Shown: positions 23,941 through 31,805 of the stretch, piece by piece
Layout of the letters: each line of letters begins with the position of its first letter
Position numbering within the stretch: position 1 is the stretch's first letter
Assembly: GCF_024733565.1 (NCBI RefSeq)
Contig: NZ_JANIOC010000002.1
Coordinates: forward strand, 299,171 to 363,170
Source of the DNA: Rossellomorea sp. SC111
GTDB lineage: Bacteria > Bacillota > Bacilli > Bacillales > Bacillaceae_B
Direction: 5' to 3'
Length of the DNA stretch: 64,000 bases
Program-made: the position numbers and the translations under genes
Notes under the pieces: model-generated
What the model saw: the letters and a program-made list of their open reading frames with translations, nothing else
Databases searched by the model: none
What the model was told of the DNA's origin: nothing

Positions 23941-24873
23941 CTAAGCATTCATATACGCTATCGTATCCTTTATCCCCTGCTCGAAGGGCGTTGCTTCTAT
24001 TTTCCCCATGAACGCTTCCAATTTTTCACCTGATAGAAGTGTAGGTTCTGAATTAATATACTGCATCTCCAATGCTTCACGCATTCCTTTACCAGCAAAG
24101 AGGGCGAAGAGAGAAAACATCGGTTTTGAGATATAGTAAAGCCCTTTTTCTTCTCCGAGAACCCTTTTTATGAGCAGTTCAAATTCAATACCGTTCGTTG
24201 GTGTGGCACCAGGTATATTCCAATTTTGATTGTAAGCTTCATCAATGCAAGCCAAGTCTACCATTACCTTTGCTCCGTCCTTTGTATAAATGAATTCGCG
24301 AGAAATATCCTTCGGTCCGACAAATCCCGCCTTTTTCTTTTTCATAAGTTGATCAAGGGTGAAGTGAATATAAGTATTTTTGGCGTTCGGTCCATAAAAG
24401 TCGGGAAAATGGCAAACCAAAGTCCGTACAGAAGACGCCTTCAATAAGTGGTCCATATCTAAACGTAGCTTTCCTTTCTTCGTATGAGGATGCTTCTCAA
24501 AGTCCTCTCCCAGCTTTACTCCACCGCTTTTTCCGTATGCATAAATATTATCAACCACAGCGAGTTTAGCATTATTTCTTTCTGCAGCAATGATAATATT
24601 TTTCGTGATCATACTTAGCTTCCCGCTCCATTCTTCATAAGGAAGATTCATTGCATGAAAGATTATTTCACAGCCTATAGCGCATTGGATAAGGTGGTCG
24701 GGATTTTCAGCATCACCGGTCCGGATAGTTACTAGTTTCTTACTGCCAAATAATTGAATCAGTTTCTCCTTACCCCTTGCAAATGCAACTACCTCGATTC
24801 CCCTGTTGATTAATTCCTCTACGAGAGCATATCCCATTCCACCTGATGCTCCAATGACCATAACTTTATTCAT
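23941..24873 (-). CDS. NAD(P)-dependent epimerase/dehydratase family protein (extended SDR)
   Basis: A 310-aa protein with an N-terminal Rossmann motif VMVIGASGGMGYALVEEL (about 4-21), IFHAMN and VDNIYAYG (about 105-112), whose Tyr fits the SDR catalytic position, and a C-terminal substrate half. The usual YxxxK lysine is not obvious, so it may be an atypical NmrA-like or isoflavone-reductase-like member. It lies 51 bases downstream of the tetR gene on the same strand, with a TetR-type operator between them, so it is the likely target of that regulator. Confidence 0.82.
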   Translation of the reverse strand: MNKVMVIGASGGMGYALVEELINRGIEVVAFARGKEKLIQLFGSKKLVTIRTGDAENPDHLIQCAIGCEIIFHAMNLPYEEWSGKLSMITKNIIIAAERNNAKLAVVDNIYAYGKSGGVKLGEDFEKHPHTKKGKLRLDMDHLLKASSVRTLVCHFPDFYGPNAKNTYIHFTLDQLMKKKKAGFVGPKDISREFIYTKDGAKVMVDLACIDEAYNQNWNIPGATPTNGIEFELLIKRVLGEEKGLYYISKPMFSLFALFAGKGMREALEMQYINSEPTLLSGEKLEAFMGKIEATPFEQGIKDTIAYMNA

Positions 24874-24888
24874 TTTTCTTCCCCCTCA

Positions 24889-24907
24889 TTAATTAACCAC
24901 CGGTCAA
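24889..24907. promoter_or_regulatory. Putative TetR operator, copy A
   Basis: TTAATTAACCACCGGTCAA (minus strand TTGACCGGTGGTTAATTAA) precedes the epimerase-like gene. Seventeen of 19 positions match a second site in the tetR promoter region at 25514-25532. The core TTGACC-N3-GGTTAA is nearly palindromic. Confidence 0.65.
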
Positions 24908-24924
24908 ATAATTTCAAAAAAATT

Positions 24925-25494
24925 TTATCCTAAGGATTTCAGGATAAAATTCACATGTGACTCTGCAAGGTTCCCTACTTCAACATATGTGTCATCACAA
25001 CGGCAGTAGTGACTGACAAACCCATGTAAAGATAGAAATATAGACCATGTCTGCTGGATGCTAATTTTTTTGTTACTCAATAGGATAATGGCTTTAGCAA
25101 ATTTTTCATAAGATTCGTTCGGTCCATTATTCACATAGCTCTTCACTTCATCATCAGATAATAAAAACATCATTTCATACTGACTTTTATGCGTCATACC
25201 AAATCGAATGTAAGCAAGGAGCACTGCCTTCAACCTTCCTTGATTATCCATCTTTTGATTCATTACGTCATCAAGCCATTGATCTAACAATTTGAAGTCA
25301 CTTTCAATTATGGCATAGAATAATTCAGCTTTGTTTTTAAAATGATAGTAAATTGATCCATGACTATAACCCAGTTCAGATGCAACCTGCCTTATGGAAA
25401 CCTGTTGATACCCTTTTTTAAGAAATAACTCCCGTGCAGCACCCATTATCATTTCTTTTGTGAGTTCATGTTCTACTGCTTTCCTTGGTGACAT
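24925..25494 (-). CDS. TetR/AcrR family transcriptional regulator
   Basis: A 189-aa repressor. The N-terminal helix-turn-helix spans about 12-58 (ITMGAARELF-like helix, then VSIRQVASELGYSHGSIYYHFKNK). The C-terminal ligand domain is helical (FGMTHKSQYEMMFLLSD and TWSIFLSLHGFVSHYC) and contains a WHG-type LHG segment. Paired operator-like sequences lie upstream of it and of the downstream epimerase-like gene, suggesting autoregulation and control of that gene. The effector is unknown. Confidence 0.9.
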   Translation of the reverse strand: MSPRKAVEHELTKEMIMGAARELFLKKGYQQVSIRQVASELGYSHGSIYYHFKNKAELFYAIIESDFKLLDQWLDDVMNQKMDNQGRLKAVLLAYIRFGMTHKSQYEMMFLLSDDEVKSYVNNGPNESYEKFAKAIILLSNKKISIQQTWSIFLSLHGFVSHYCRCDDTYVEVGNLAESHVNFILKSLG

Positions 25495-25513
25495 ATTATC
25501 AAACTTCCTTTTA

Positions 25514-25532
25514 TTGACCAGTGTTTAATTAA
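25514..25532. promoter_or_regulatory. Putative TetR operator, copy B
   Basis: TTGACCAGTGTTTAATTAA lies about 20 bases upstream of the tetR start, in inverted orientation to copy A at 24889-24907 relative to the genes. It includes a TTGACC that could serve as a -35. Confidence 0.65.
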
Positions 25533-25587
25533 ATAATAACGACTATCCCAGTCAATTGTCAACATTTTAATTCCAACATTTAGAAAT

Positions 25588-25619
25588 AGGGACGGACCTT
25601 GTTTTCAAGGTCCGTCCCT
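25588..25619. repeat. Dispersed inverted repeat, copy 3
   Basis: A 14-bp perfect stem (25588-25601 with 25606-25619) with a TTTT loop, the same core as copies 1 and 2. It is 5 bases 3' of the ABC-F stop codon, where it probably terminates that transcript. Confidence 0.9.
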
Positions 25620-25624
25620 CACAA

Positions 25625-27310
25625 TTAAAAGTCTCTTTCCTCTTTACTTCGCTTTTCCATTTCTTTTTTATAATCATCATAGTTGCCACTGTAGCTTTTT
25701 AATGTATAATCCTCAACGGCGATGATTCTTTCTGCCATTCTATTGATAAAATATCGGTCGTGGGAGATGAAGAAAATGGTACCACTGAATTCGTTCAGGG
25801 ATTCCTCAATCGTTTCGATCGTTTCGATATCCAGATGATTCGTCGGCTCATCCAGAATCAATAGATTGATATCCTGAAACAATAACAGAGCAAGTTTTAA
25901 TCGGATTCGCTCTCCCCCTGAAAGGTGTTTTACTTTCTTGAAAACACTTCCTTTGTAAAACATAAACTTCGAAAGATATTCCCGAGCCTTACCTTCCAGT
26001 ATATTGATGTTCTCCCGGAAAGCATCAAGGACGGTGACCTCTTCGTTTTTAAATGTTATGATTTGAGGTAAATAGGCGGCTTTTACATTTGCCCCAAACT
26101 GAATTACACCTTCATCCGGTTGATCTTCGCCGATAAGCATCCTTACGAAAGTGCTTTTTCCGCATCCATTTGGACCCAGCATTCCCACTCTTTCTCCATG
26201 ACGGACCATGATATCAGTATTGGTAAATATCAATTCTCCCCCAAACTGTTTCGACAATCCAACTCCTTTAATAGTCTCTTTCCCCGGTCTTCCTGAAGCT
26301 TTCACGTCAAGTTGTATATTCCTTCTTTCAAAAATGGGTTTATCGATTTGCTCCATCTTGGATAACTTCTTCTGAACGCTTGCTGCCCTTTTAAAGAACT
26401 TCGTATTATCAGCTCGCATTGCCCAATCCCTCAAACTTATTACCGTATTTTCCATCCGTTTGATCTTCTTTTGCTGCTCCTTGAAATGTTCGTATTGCAC
26501 TCTCATATTCTCCTCTTTTTGAAGAACAAAAGAAGAGTAATTCCCCTTATAGGTAATCGATTTCTTATCTTCAATTTCCACAATTTTTGTGACTACGTTA
26601 TCTAAGAAATAGCGATCATGGGAGACAATGAGGACCATGCCTTTATAGCTCTTCAGGTAGCCTTCCAGCCATTCGATCGATGACATATCCAGGTGATTCG
26701 TCGGTTCATCCAGGAGCAGGACATTTGGCTGATGGATCAGCAGCTTCCCTAGCCCGACGGTTGTTTTTTCTCCTCCGCTTAACAAGTCAAAGTCACGGTC
26801 CAGCAAACTTTCTGTAAGCTGCAGTCCCGTACAGACCTTGCTTGTTTTCTCAACCCTCTCATAACCACCCTTTACTTCAAATAATTGAATGAGATTGCTG
26901 TATCGATTCAAAGCTCTATCAAGGTCATTCCCTTCCAACACTCTCATCTCATTTTCCAATTTACGCATTTCTAATTCGATTCGATCTACTTCTTCAAATG
27001 CTGAATTAAGGACATCCCTAGCCGTCAGCCCTTCCGGGTAGCCAGGCGATTGTTCCAAGTACGCACTTGTAGCCCCCTTTGATAGGTGAATGAGACCTTC
27101 GTCATATCCATAGCTTGAAGTCTGCGGGTACCCAGGATAATAATTCATCGGCTCAATGCCTGCAATCACCTTTAAGACTGTACTTTTCCCGCAACCGTTC
27201 TCCCCGACGATTCCCACTTTGTCTCCTTGATAGACTTCAAGAGAAACATCTTCAACGACGAGTGTCGCTTCCATATATTTTTTGATTCCATTTACTTTTA
27301 ACTCCAACAT
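25625..27310 (-). CDS. ABC-F family ATPase (ribosomal protection type candidate)
   Basis: A 561-aa protein with two ABC ATPase domains and no membrane segment. Domain 1 (about 1-255) has GENGCGKST, LSGGEKTTVG and LLLDEPTNHLD. A charged linker follows (about 256-330; the P-site tRNA interaction motif region, KEQQKKIKRMENTVISLRDWA). Domain 2 (about 335-555) has GPNGCGKST, LSGGERIRL and LLILDEPTNHLD. Length and linker resemble antibiotic-resistance ABC-F proteins such as VmlR. A tyrosine-rich insertion lies after the first Walker A (EPMNYYPGYPQ). The long leader with terminator fits drug-induced attenuation. Confidence 0.87.
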   Translation of the reverse strand: MLELKVNGIKKYMEATLVVEDVSLEVYQGDKVGIVGENGCGKSTVLKVIAGIEPMNYYPGYPQTSSYGYDEGLIHLSKGATSAYLEQSPGYPEGLTARDVLNSAFEEVDRIELEMRKLENEMRVLEGNDLDRALNRYSNLIQLFEVKGGYERVEKTSKVCTGLQLTESLLDRDFDLLSGGEKTTVGLGKLLIHQPNVLLLDEPTNHLDMSSIEWLEGYLKSYKGMVLIVSHDRYFLDNVVTKIVEIEDKKSITYKGNYSSFVLQKEENMRVQYEHFKEQQKKIKRMENTVISLRDWAMRADNTKFFKRAASVQKKLSKMEQIDKPIFERRNIQLDVKASGRPGKETIKGVGLSKQFGGELIFTNTDIMVRHGERVGMLGPNGCGKSTFVRMLIGEDQPDEGVIQFGANVKAAYLPQIITFKNEEVTVLDAFRENINILEGKAREYLSKFMFYKGSVFKKVKHLSGGERIRLKLALLLFQDINLLILDEPTNHLDIETIETIEESLNEFSGTIFFISHDRYFINRMAERIIAVEDYTLKSYSGNYDDYKKEMEKRSKEERDF

Positions 27311-27387
27311 ATGCGTTCCTTCTTTCCTTCAAAAATGAAGTTACGCTAGTTATGGTCAGGTCAAAAAAGGATTTACTTCTATTCAAT

Positions 27388-27434
27388 TGCAATAAAAAAG
27401 ACCATAAGAAGGGAATCCTTCTTACAGTCTTGTA
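27388..27434 (-). terminator. Leader terminator/attenuator upstream of the ABC-F gene
   Basis: On the minus strand AAGACTGTAAGAAGG pairs with CCTTCTTATGGTCTT around a 4-base loop and is followed by six Ts. It lies about 90 bases 5' of the ABC-F start and 3' of no gene on that strand, so it looks like a conditional attenuator in a 5' leader. Confidence 0.75.
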
Positions 27435-27447
27435 TCATGATCAACAT

Positions 27448-27480
27448 CTAATCCATAAAGAAGCCCCAAACGTCATACAT
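27448..27480 (-). CDS. Possible leader peptide (MYDVWGFFMD)
   Basis: A 10-residue ORF with ATG at 27480 and TAG at 27448 ends just before the leader terminator of the ABC-F gene. Its start lies in a small hairpin (ACGTCA/TGACGT). There is no good Shine-Dalgarno sequence, so it may be chance. A second tiny ORF (MEPTNC, 27644-27664) has GGGGAGGG upstream and is an alternative. The remaining leader (27311-27728) holds no other gene. Confidence 0.35.
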   Translation of the reverse strand: MYDVWGFFMD

Positions 27481-27728
27481 AATGCTGACGTAGCTTGCCT
27501 CTTTGTGAAAATATAATCTGATATCAGGAAAGTAAGTTTCCTTCTAATTGCCTAATTCCATAAAGAGCATAACAAATAAGCCCATCTTCCATAGGCATTT
27601 TCAGCTCATTACAAAATCCGTATTAATTTAAAAGATAAATTAATCAGCAATTAGTTGGTTCCATAAACTTACTATCCCTCCCCGTAACATTTTCATTATT
27701 ATCTCATTAATAGATAATTTTGTAAACG

Positions 27729-27769
27729 GAGGGACGGACCTATCTTTCTAAAAAACAGGTCCGGCCCTC
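27729..27769. repeat. Dispersed inverted repeat, copy 4
   Basis: GAGGGACGGACCT (27729-27741) pairs with AGGTCCGGCCCTC (27757-27769), with one mismatch. The 15-base centre differs from copies 1-3. It lies 10 bases 3' of the SDR stop at 27780. Confidence 0.85.
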
Positions 27770-27779
27770 ACTAAATCGA

Positions 27780-28559
27780 TTACTTTCCTAAAAAACCGCC
27801 TTCGGATTTGATCAATTGTCCTGTGATCCAGCCGGAATCTTCACTGGCTAGGAATCTGATCAGTCTTGCAGCGTCCTCTGATTCCCCGATACGGCCGCTT
27901 GGAAACATGGGGAGTAAATGATCTCTAATCTCATCAGTAATCCACCCTGAATCGGTCGGACCGGGATCGATTGAGTTTACGGTGATCCCAACAGGTGCAA
28001 GTCCGACAGATAACGGTTCCGTTATCGCGATCAACATTCCTTTTGAGGCTATGTATGCTAAATTATTTGGGTCCGGTCCTTTTGAAACCATGTTGATAAT
28101 CCGACCATGATTATACCCGGGGAAAGCTCTCTCATATCGCCTTGCAAACTCCATTGTCAACAGTATGGTACCACTATTGTTCACTTGATAATGCTTATCA
28201 AGAATGCTTTTATCAAGTGTACGAAAGTTCGCCGACGCTTCGTATGTTGCGTTGTTCACTAATGTTGTGGGGGTGCCTAGAGTTTCCTGTACTTGGTCCA
28301 TCAATCGTGAGGGAGCTGTTTCGTCACTCAGATCCAGCTCCATATGAGCAGCGCGCACTCCTATATGGAGCAGTTCCTTACATAGAAGATGAGGAAAGCG
28401 ATGATCTGCTCCCGTTCCACTCATTTCATCAAATGAACTCAAATGAGTAAAGAAGACATCTGCCCCCGCACCTGCAAGTAATCGGCAAATGGCTGCCCCA
28501 ATTCCCTTGTCCCTGCTTACTCCCGTCACAATGGCTATTTTGCCTGTCAGATTGGTCAT
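27780..28559 (-). CDS. SDR family oxidoreductase
   Basis: A 259-aa short-chain dehydrogenase. The cofactor motif is TGVSRDKGIG (about 13-22), a longer loop than the usual TGxxxGIG. NNATYEAS replaces NNAG, and the catalytic YIASK is at about 171-175 with an upstream Ser in INMVSKG. The C-terminal SGWITGQLIKSEGGF is typical of 3-oxoacyl-ACP-reductase-like members. It was likely named FabG-like or glucose dehydrogenase-like by others. The substrate is unknown. The ATG follows TAGGAGGTAA. The VOC gene is 50 bases upstream on the same strand. Confidence 0.88.
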   Translation of the reverse strand: MTNLTGKIAIVTGVSRDKGIGAAICRLLAGAGADVFFTHLSSFDEMSGTGADHRFPHLLCKELLHIGVRAAHMELDLSDETAPSRLMDQVQETLGTPTTLVNNATYEASANFRTLDKSILDKHYQVNNSGTILLTMEFARRYERAFPGYNHGRIINMVSKGPDPNNLAYIASKGMLIAITEPLSVGLAPVGITVNSIDPGPTDSGWITDEIRDHLLPMFPSGRIGESEDAARLIRFLASEDSGWITGQLIKSEGGFLGK

Positions 28560-28609
28560 AATGTGTTTACCTCCTATTTATAGAAGCGAGATTCCTGTTA
28601 GTTATCACC

Positions 28610-28990
28610 TTAAATATTTTCATAGATTTCCAATAATGCACCCTCGGGATCACGGAAATGAGCGACCTTCATCCCCCACTCCAATTTCTCCATGGGTTTT
28701 GTAATGAATTCCACTTTTTCTTTCAGTTTTTCATAAGTATCCTCGACACTCGTCACCTCAAATACTAAAGCAAAACGTTCGCCTTGTTCCATCTCTTCAA
28801 CGTACCCAGAATTAAGCGCATTCGTCATCTGTTTCCTCTCAAAAATCCCTAAATGCGTTTGCCCAACTTTAAATTGCCCATACAGGGAGTTTTCATCACC
28901 CCATGATACTTCAAAGCCAAGGGTGTCTCTGTAAAAAAGAAAGCATTTTCTATAATTGTCCACCAGTATTCTGGTATGTGTTAATTTCAA
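28610..28990 (-). CDS. VOC (glyoxalase/bleomycin resistance) family protein
   Basis: 126 aa from a TTG at 28990 behind AAGGGAGG. Two beta-alpha-beta-beta-beta modules of the vicinal oxygen chelate fold are present: THTRILVDNYRKCFLFYRDTLGFEV (module 1, shown in outline) and FALVFEVTSVEDTYEKL (module 2), ending HFRDPEGALLEIYE with the metal-ligand Glu. The His/Glu ligands fit a metalloenzyme or a drug-binding protein. Its role is not specific. It is probably co-transcribed with the SDR gene. Confidence 0.88.
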   Translation of the reverse strand: MKLTHTRILVDNYRKCFLFYRDTLGFEVSWGDENSLYGQFKVGQTHLGIFERKQMTNALNSGYVEEMEQGERFALVFEVTSVEDTYEKLKEKVEFITKPMEKLEWGMKVAHFRDPEGALLEIYENI

Positions 28991-29127
28991 TTTTAAAACC
29001 TCCCTTGACGATCTATTGCTACCAATTATTTCAAATCATTTTGTTTCTGACAATCTTTTTTTATATTTTAAAAAGTGCGAGTTTTGTAATAAGTGAATAA
29101 TTTGATAAAGGAATGTTTTGGAATATT

Positions 29128-29160
29128 AAAAAGCCCAGTAACTCTGTACTGGACTTTTTT
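29128..29160 (-). terminator. Rho-independent terminator
   Basis: AAAAAGCCCAGTA (29128-29140) pairs with TACTGGACTTTTT (29147-29159), with one mismatch and T runs on both strands. It is 3' of the small membrane protein gene. Confidence 0.8.
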
Positions 29161-29224
29161 AAATCGATTGATGAAAAGTGAAATGGATAGAATAACAGGG
29201 GTATAAATTTATAGCGTGGTCACG

Positions 29225-29407
29225 TCATTGCCCTGTCCCTCCCCCAGAGTCCCGTCCGCCACCCATAGTATAGTTTCGGTCTTCCCCTGGTTTCGCTCCA
29301 GGATCTATCCCCGGAGTGTGTCGGTCGTTCCCTCTTCGCTTGCGTCTGATGTCAATGGCTAACGCAAATAATATTGTTCCTGCAATTAAAACAACAAACC
29401 ACAGCAT
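29225..29407 (-). CDS. Small single-pass membrane protein
   Basis: 60 aa with a good ribosome binding site (GGGGGAG). One N-terminal membrane helix (about 2-18, LWFVVLIAGTILFALAI) is followed by a basic stop-transfer (RRKRRG) and a Gly/Pro/Asp-rich hydrophilic tail (DPGAKPGEDRN, GGGRDSGGGTG). No family is recognised. It is likely inserted with the tail in the cytoplasm. It is small but credible because of its RBS and own terminator. Confidence 0.7.
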   Translation of the reverse strand: MLWFVVLIAGTILFALAIDIRRKRRGNDRHTPGIDPGAKPGEDRNYTMGGGRDSGGGTGQ

Positions 29408-29567
29408 TTATATCTCCCCCTTATCATCATATGTTGAAGATGGAATTCAAATGCAATCCTCTTTTCATATATGATCAGACAGTTAAATAGGTTTTACGTT
29501 CATTGCGTTCTTGAAAAAATGAAATCTGATTTAAAAAGTGTGATCGTGACGTGCCCTTAATATCATC

Positions 29568-29987
29568 TTAATGCTCCGTAAAGGTCTTTCTGAATCCATA
29601 AAACGGTCTGTATCCTTTTTGCTCATAATAGGTATGAGAAGACGTGTTGGTCAGCATTTCAATTCTCGTCTTTGGAAATAGCCCATGAACGTATTTCAGC
29701 ATAGCATCGCCTATGCCCAACCCGCGGAAATCTTCGTTGACTAGTAGTTCACAAATAAACAATGATACAGATTGATCCGTAAGTCCTCGGATATACCCGA
29801 TGACACGCCCATTAAACTCTGCTACATATGCAATGTTCGAATGGTCCCATGCATCCTTTGTACTTACCATATTTTCCACAAGATTATTCCACTTTTCTTC
29901 TCTATTTAAAGTATGTATATAGAAAAAGTCTTCCGTTTCATATGCCCTTATTTCTATGAGGTCTTCATTTTTCAATCGTATTTGCAA
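29568..29987 (-). CDS. GNAT family N-acetyltransferase
   Basis: 139 aa from a TTG at 29987 behind GGGAGGAG. The acetyl-CoA binding motif A is LLVNEDFRGLGIGDAMLKYV (about 85-104, with RGLGIG), and the C-terminal HTYYEQKGYRPFYGF is motif B. The acceptor is unknown. It is monocistronic, following an empty 160-base gap on its upstream side. Confidence 0.88.
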   Translation of the reverse strand: MQIRLKNEDLIEIRAYETEDFFYIHTLNREEKWNNLVENMVSTKDAWDHSNIAYVAEFNGRVIGYIRGLTDQSVSLFICELLVNEDFRGLGIGDAMLKYVHGLFPKTRIEMLTNTSSHTYYEQKGYRPFYGFRKTFTEH

Positions 29988-30115
29988 CTTGGATCTCCTC
30001 CCTTTGTTCTAACTCTCTACCAAATCACTTCATTCCAAAGTTAAACAAAAAATAAAAGAAAGTTATGACTATACATTAACATAATTATCCATAAAACCTG
30101 ATTTTTTTAAAAAAA

Positions 30116-30142
30116 GAAGCTCAATCATCAGATTGGCTTCCT
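30116..30142 (-). terminator. Rho-independent terminator of the ECF sigma gene
   Basis: A GAAGCTCAATC/GATTGGCTTC stem (one bulged T) has an ATCA loop and is followed on the minus strand by a T-rich run. It is 10 bases 3' of the sigma factor gene. Confidence 0.75.
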
Positions 30143-30151
30143 TTACTCCTG

Positions 30152-31081
30152 TTAATCCCATTCCACTACAGGCTTGTCGATTTGCGGTGGAATCCCCAAT
30201 TCTTCACAAGCGGCAAAAATCAATTCTTTTCTAAAGTAGTAACTAATATGATGCACAATCTTCCCATTCTCCACTTCCTGGTACTGAATATCATGGATTT
30301 CAGGTCCGTTCGTTCCCTCAGAAAGTATGATGATGACAGTTCGGCCCCATAAGCTGTATTCTTCAGCTCTCATACCAGGGAGGCCATATTTCATAGACCC
30401 GGAACGCATTTCTCTCTTGCTGTATTCCTGGAACCCGAGGGCAGCCTCATTGTGGGCTTCTTCACTGATCAATGTCAGAACGGCTTCAATATCACCCTCA
30501 TTCATTGCTTTCAGATAGGCTTGGATGACCGGATGAGTTTCAGCTACCGACTCTTGAGTCCTGCTCTCCTTTAGATCGACAGATTGCAACTTCTCTTTCA
30601 TTCGACGGACCGTTGCATAAACCGCTCCTGGAGTCGTCCTCACCATACCCGCCACTTCCCTGGCATCGAATCTGAACACTTCTTTTAACAAAAATACCGC
30701 CACCTGCCTGGGGTAAAAAAGATCAAATAGGATGTGTAATGCTTCCTCTGCCTCCAGACCATCTGTGAAGTCTTCAAGAGGAAGTTCATCTTCTTCAAGA
30801 AGACCGACATGTCTTTTTTCTTTACGACATTGGTCAATCCACGTGGTTGTCGCCAATCGATACAAGTAGGCTTTCGGGTTAGTCGGGTGCCATCGCTGAT
30901 AATAACCTCCGAAAGCTTTTAGCATGGTATCCTGAAATAAATCCTCTCCATCCCATGGTGATCCAGTTAAGTACCGGCAATACCTCCACAAGCCTTCTTT
31001 GAATTCTTCCATCATGGAATTGAATTCAATCGCCAATTCCCTGTTTTTTTCAGTAAATGATTCTTTCATTTTTTCCTGCAT
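30152..31081 (-). CDS. ECF RNA polymerase sigma factor with SnoaL-like C-terminal domain
   Basis: About 309 aa; the ATG at 31081 has correct spacing from GAGGGGG, whereas the ATG at 31087 does not. Sigma-2 (about 25-90) carries WDGEDLFQDTMLKAF and the AYLYRLATTTWIDQCRK -10 recognition helix. Sigma-4 (about 115-165) has the FRFDAREVAGMVRTTPGAVYATVRRMKEKL helix-turn-helix (outline). Residues about 185-300 form a SnoaL/NTF2-like domain, as in SigJ/ECF41-type factors, where the extension controls activity. No anti-sigma or carboxymuconolactone gene is adjacent. Confidence 0.87.
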   Translation of the reverse strand: MQEKMKESFTEKNRELAIEFNSMMEEFKEGLWRYCRYLTGSPWDGEDLFQDTMLKAFGGYYQRWHPTNPKAYLYRLATTTWIDQCRKEKRHVGLLEEDELPLEDFTDGLEAEEALHILFDLFYPRQVAVFLLKEVFRFDAREVAGMVRTTPGAVYATVRRMKEKLQSVDLKESRTQESVAETHPVIQAYLKAMNEGDIEAVLTLISEEAHNEAALGFQEYSKREMRSGSMKYGLPGMRAEEYSLWGRTVIIILSEGTNGPEIHDIQYQEVENGKIVHHISYYFRKELIFAACEELGIPPQIDKPVVEWD

Positions 31082-31219
31082 GTTCATCCCCCTCTAATTT
31101 ATCATTCATATGTAAAACGTTTAAACAATGCAAAATTATACGGAAACAGCAAAAAATTAGTGAAGAATCTTAATATCCTTTTATTTTACCATAATATTCA
31201 AAATGCTAGCATAATAGAA

Positions 31220-31248
31220 AAAGAGGACTCCCTGATTAGGAAATCCTC
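31220..31248 (-). terminator. Rho-independent terminator
   Basis: An imperfect stem (AGAGGACTCCCT with AGGAAATCCTCCT) with a T run on the minus strand, just 3' of the small ORF ending at 31262. Confidence 0.65.
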
Positions 31249-31261
31249 CTAGTAAACCCTC

Positions 31262-31495
31262 TCAATTCTTCCGTTCATTTCCCCTCTTGAAATTCCCTGT
31301 CACTTTTGCCATGATCAACTGAATTCCTTTTTCATCATTAGCATCGTTAATTTTTTTCAAAAATTTACCGGCTTCTCTCCCTCTTAAAATTTTCACCTGC
31401 TTTCCCTCATATTCAATAAATACAGTTTGATCTTTAAGGACACGGTAGTGAAAAGGAGAATCTTCCAGTCGGTTTCGTTTATCAATATTGTCCAT
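31262..31495 (-). CDS. Small hypothetical protein
   Basis: 77 aa, with AGAAGGGA upstream of ATG 31495. It is basic and soluble: a beta-rich start (FHYRVLKDQTVFIEYEGKQVKILRG) followed by an EAGKFLKKINDANDEKGIQLIMAKVTGNFKRGN helix (outline). It looks like the short conserved Bacillus hypotheticals of the YjzC/YhzD size class, but I cannot name the family. It is 20 bases downstream of a small membrane protein gene, probably in one operon. Confidence 0.65.
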   Translation of the reverse strand: MDNIDKRNRLEDSPFHYRVLKDQTVFIEYEGKQVKILRGREAGKFLKKINDANDEKGIQLIMAKVTGNFKRGNERKN

Positions 31496-31515
31496 CGCTT
31501 ATTTTTCCCTTCTTT

Positions 31516-31716
31516 TTATATTTGTTCGTGTTGCTTCTTTTTAGCAGCCTGCCAAGTACGAATCATACTTGGTACACCTACCGACATACTTATCACAAAA
31601 CTCCACATCACGTACATCCATTGACCAGTGTAAAGTGCTACACAGATGAAAAACATCAGTTGACCCAAGAGAGCAAACCATGAAGCGATCCATGCGAAAG
31701 TAAGATTCTCCTTCAT
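31516..31716 (-). CDS. Small two-helix membrane protein
   Basis: 66 aa from the ATG at 31716 behind AGAGGAGG. Two hydrophobic segments (about 8-28 and 33-50: FAWIASWFALLGQLMFFICVAL, VMWSFVISMSVG) and a basic tail (QAAKKKQHEQI). The family is unknown. It is the first gene of a short unit with the downstream 77-aa protein. Confidence 0.65.
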   Translation of the reverse strand: MKENLTFAWIASWFALLGQLMFFICVALYTGQWMYVMWSFVISMSVGVPSMIRTWQAAKKKQHEQI

Positions 31717-31805
31717 CCCCAACCTCCTCTGATTTCCAAAAGATAATTTGATCAATATTGATTGTAAAAGCCGTATCTTTTCAGAACGCTAGTTTCCATT
31801 CCACT

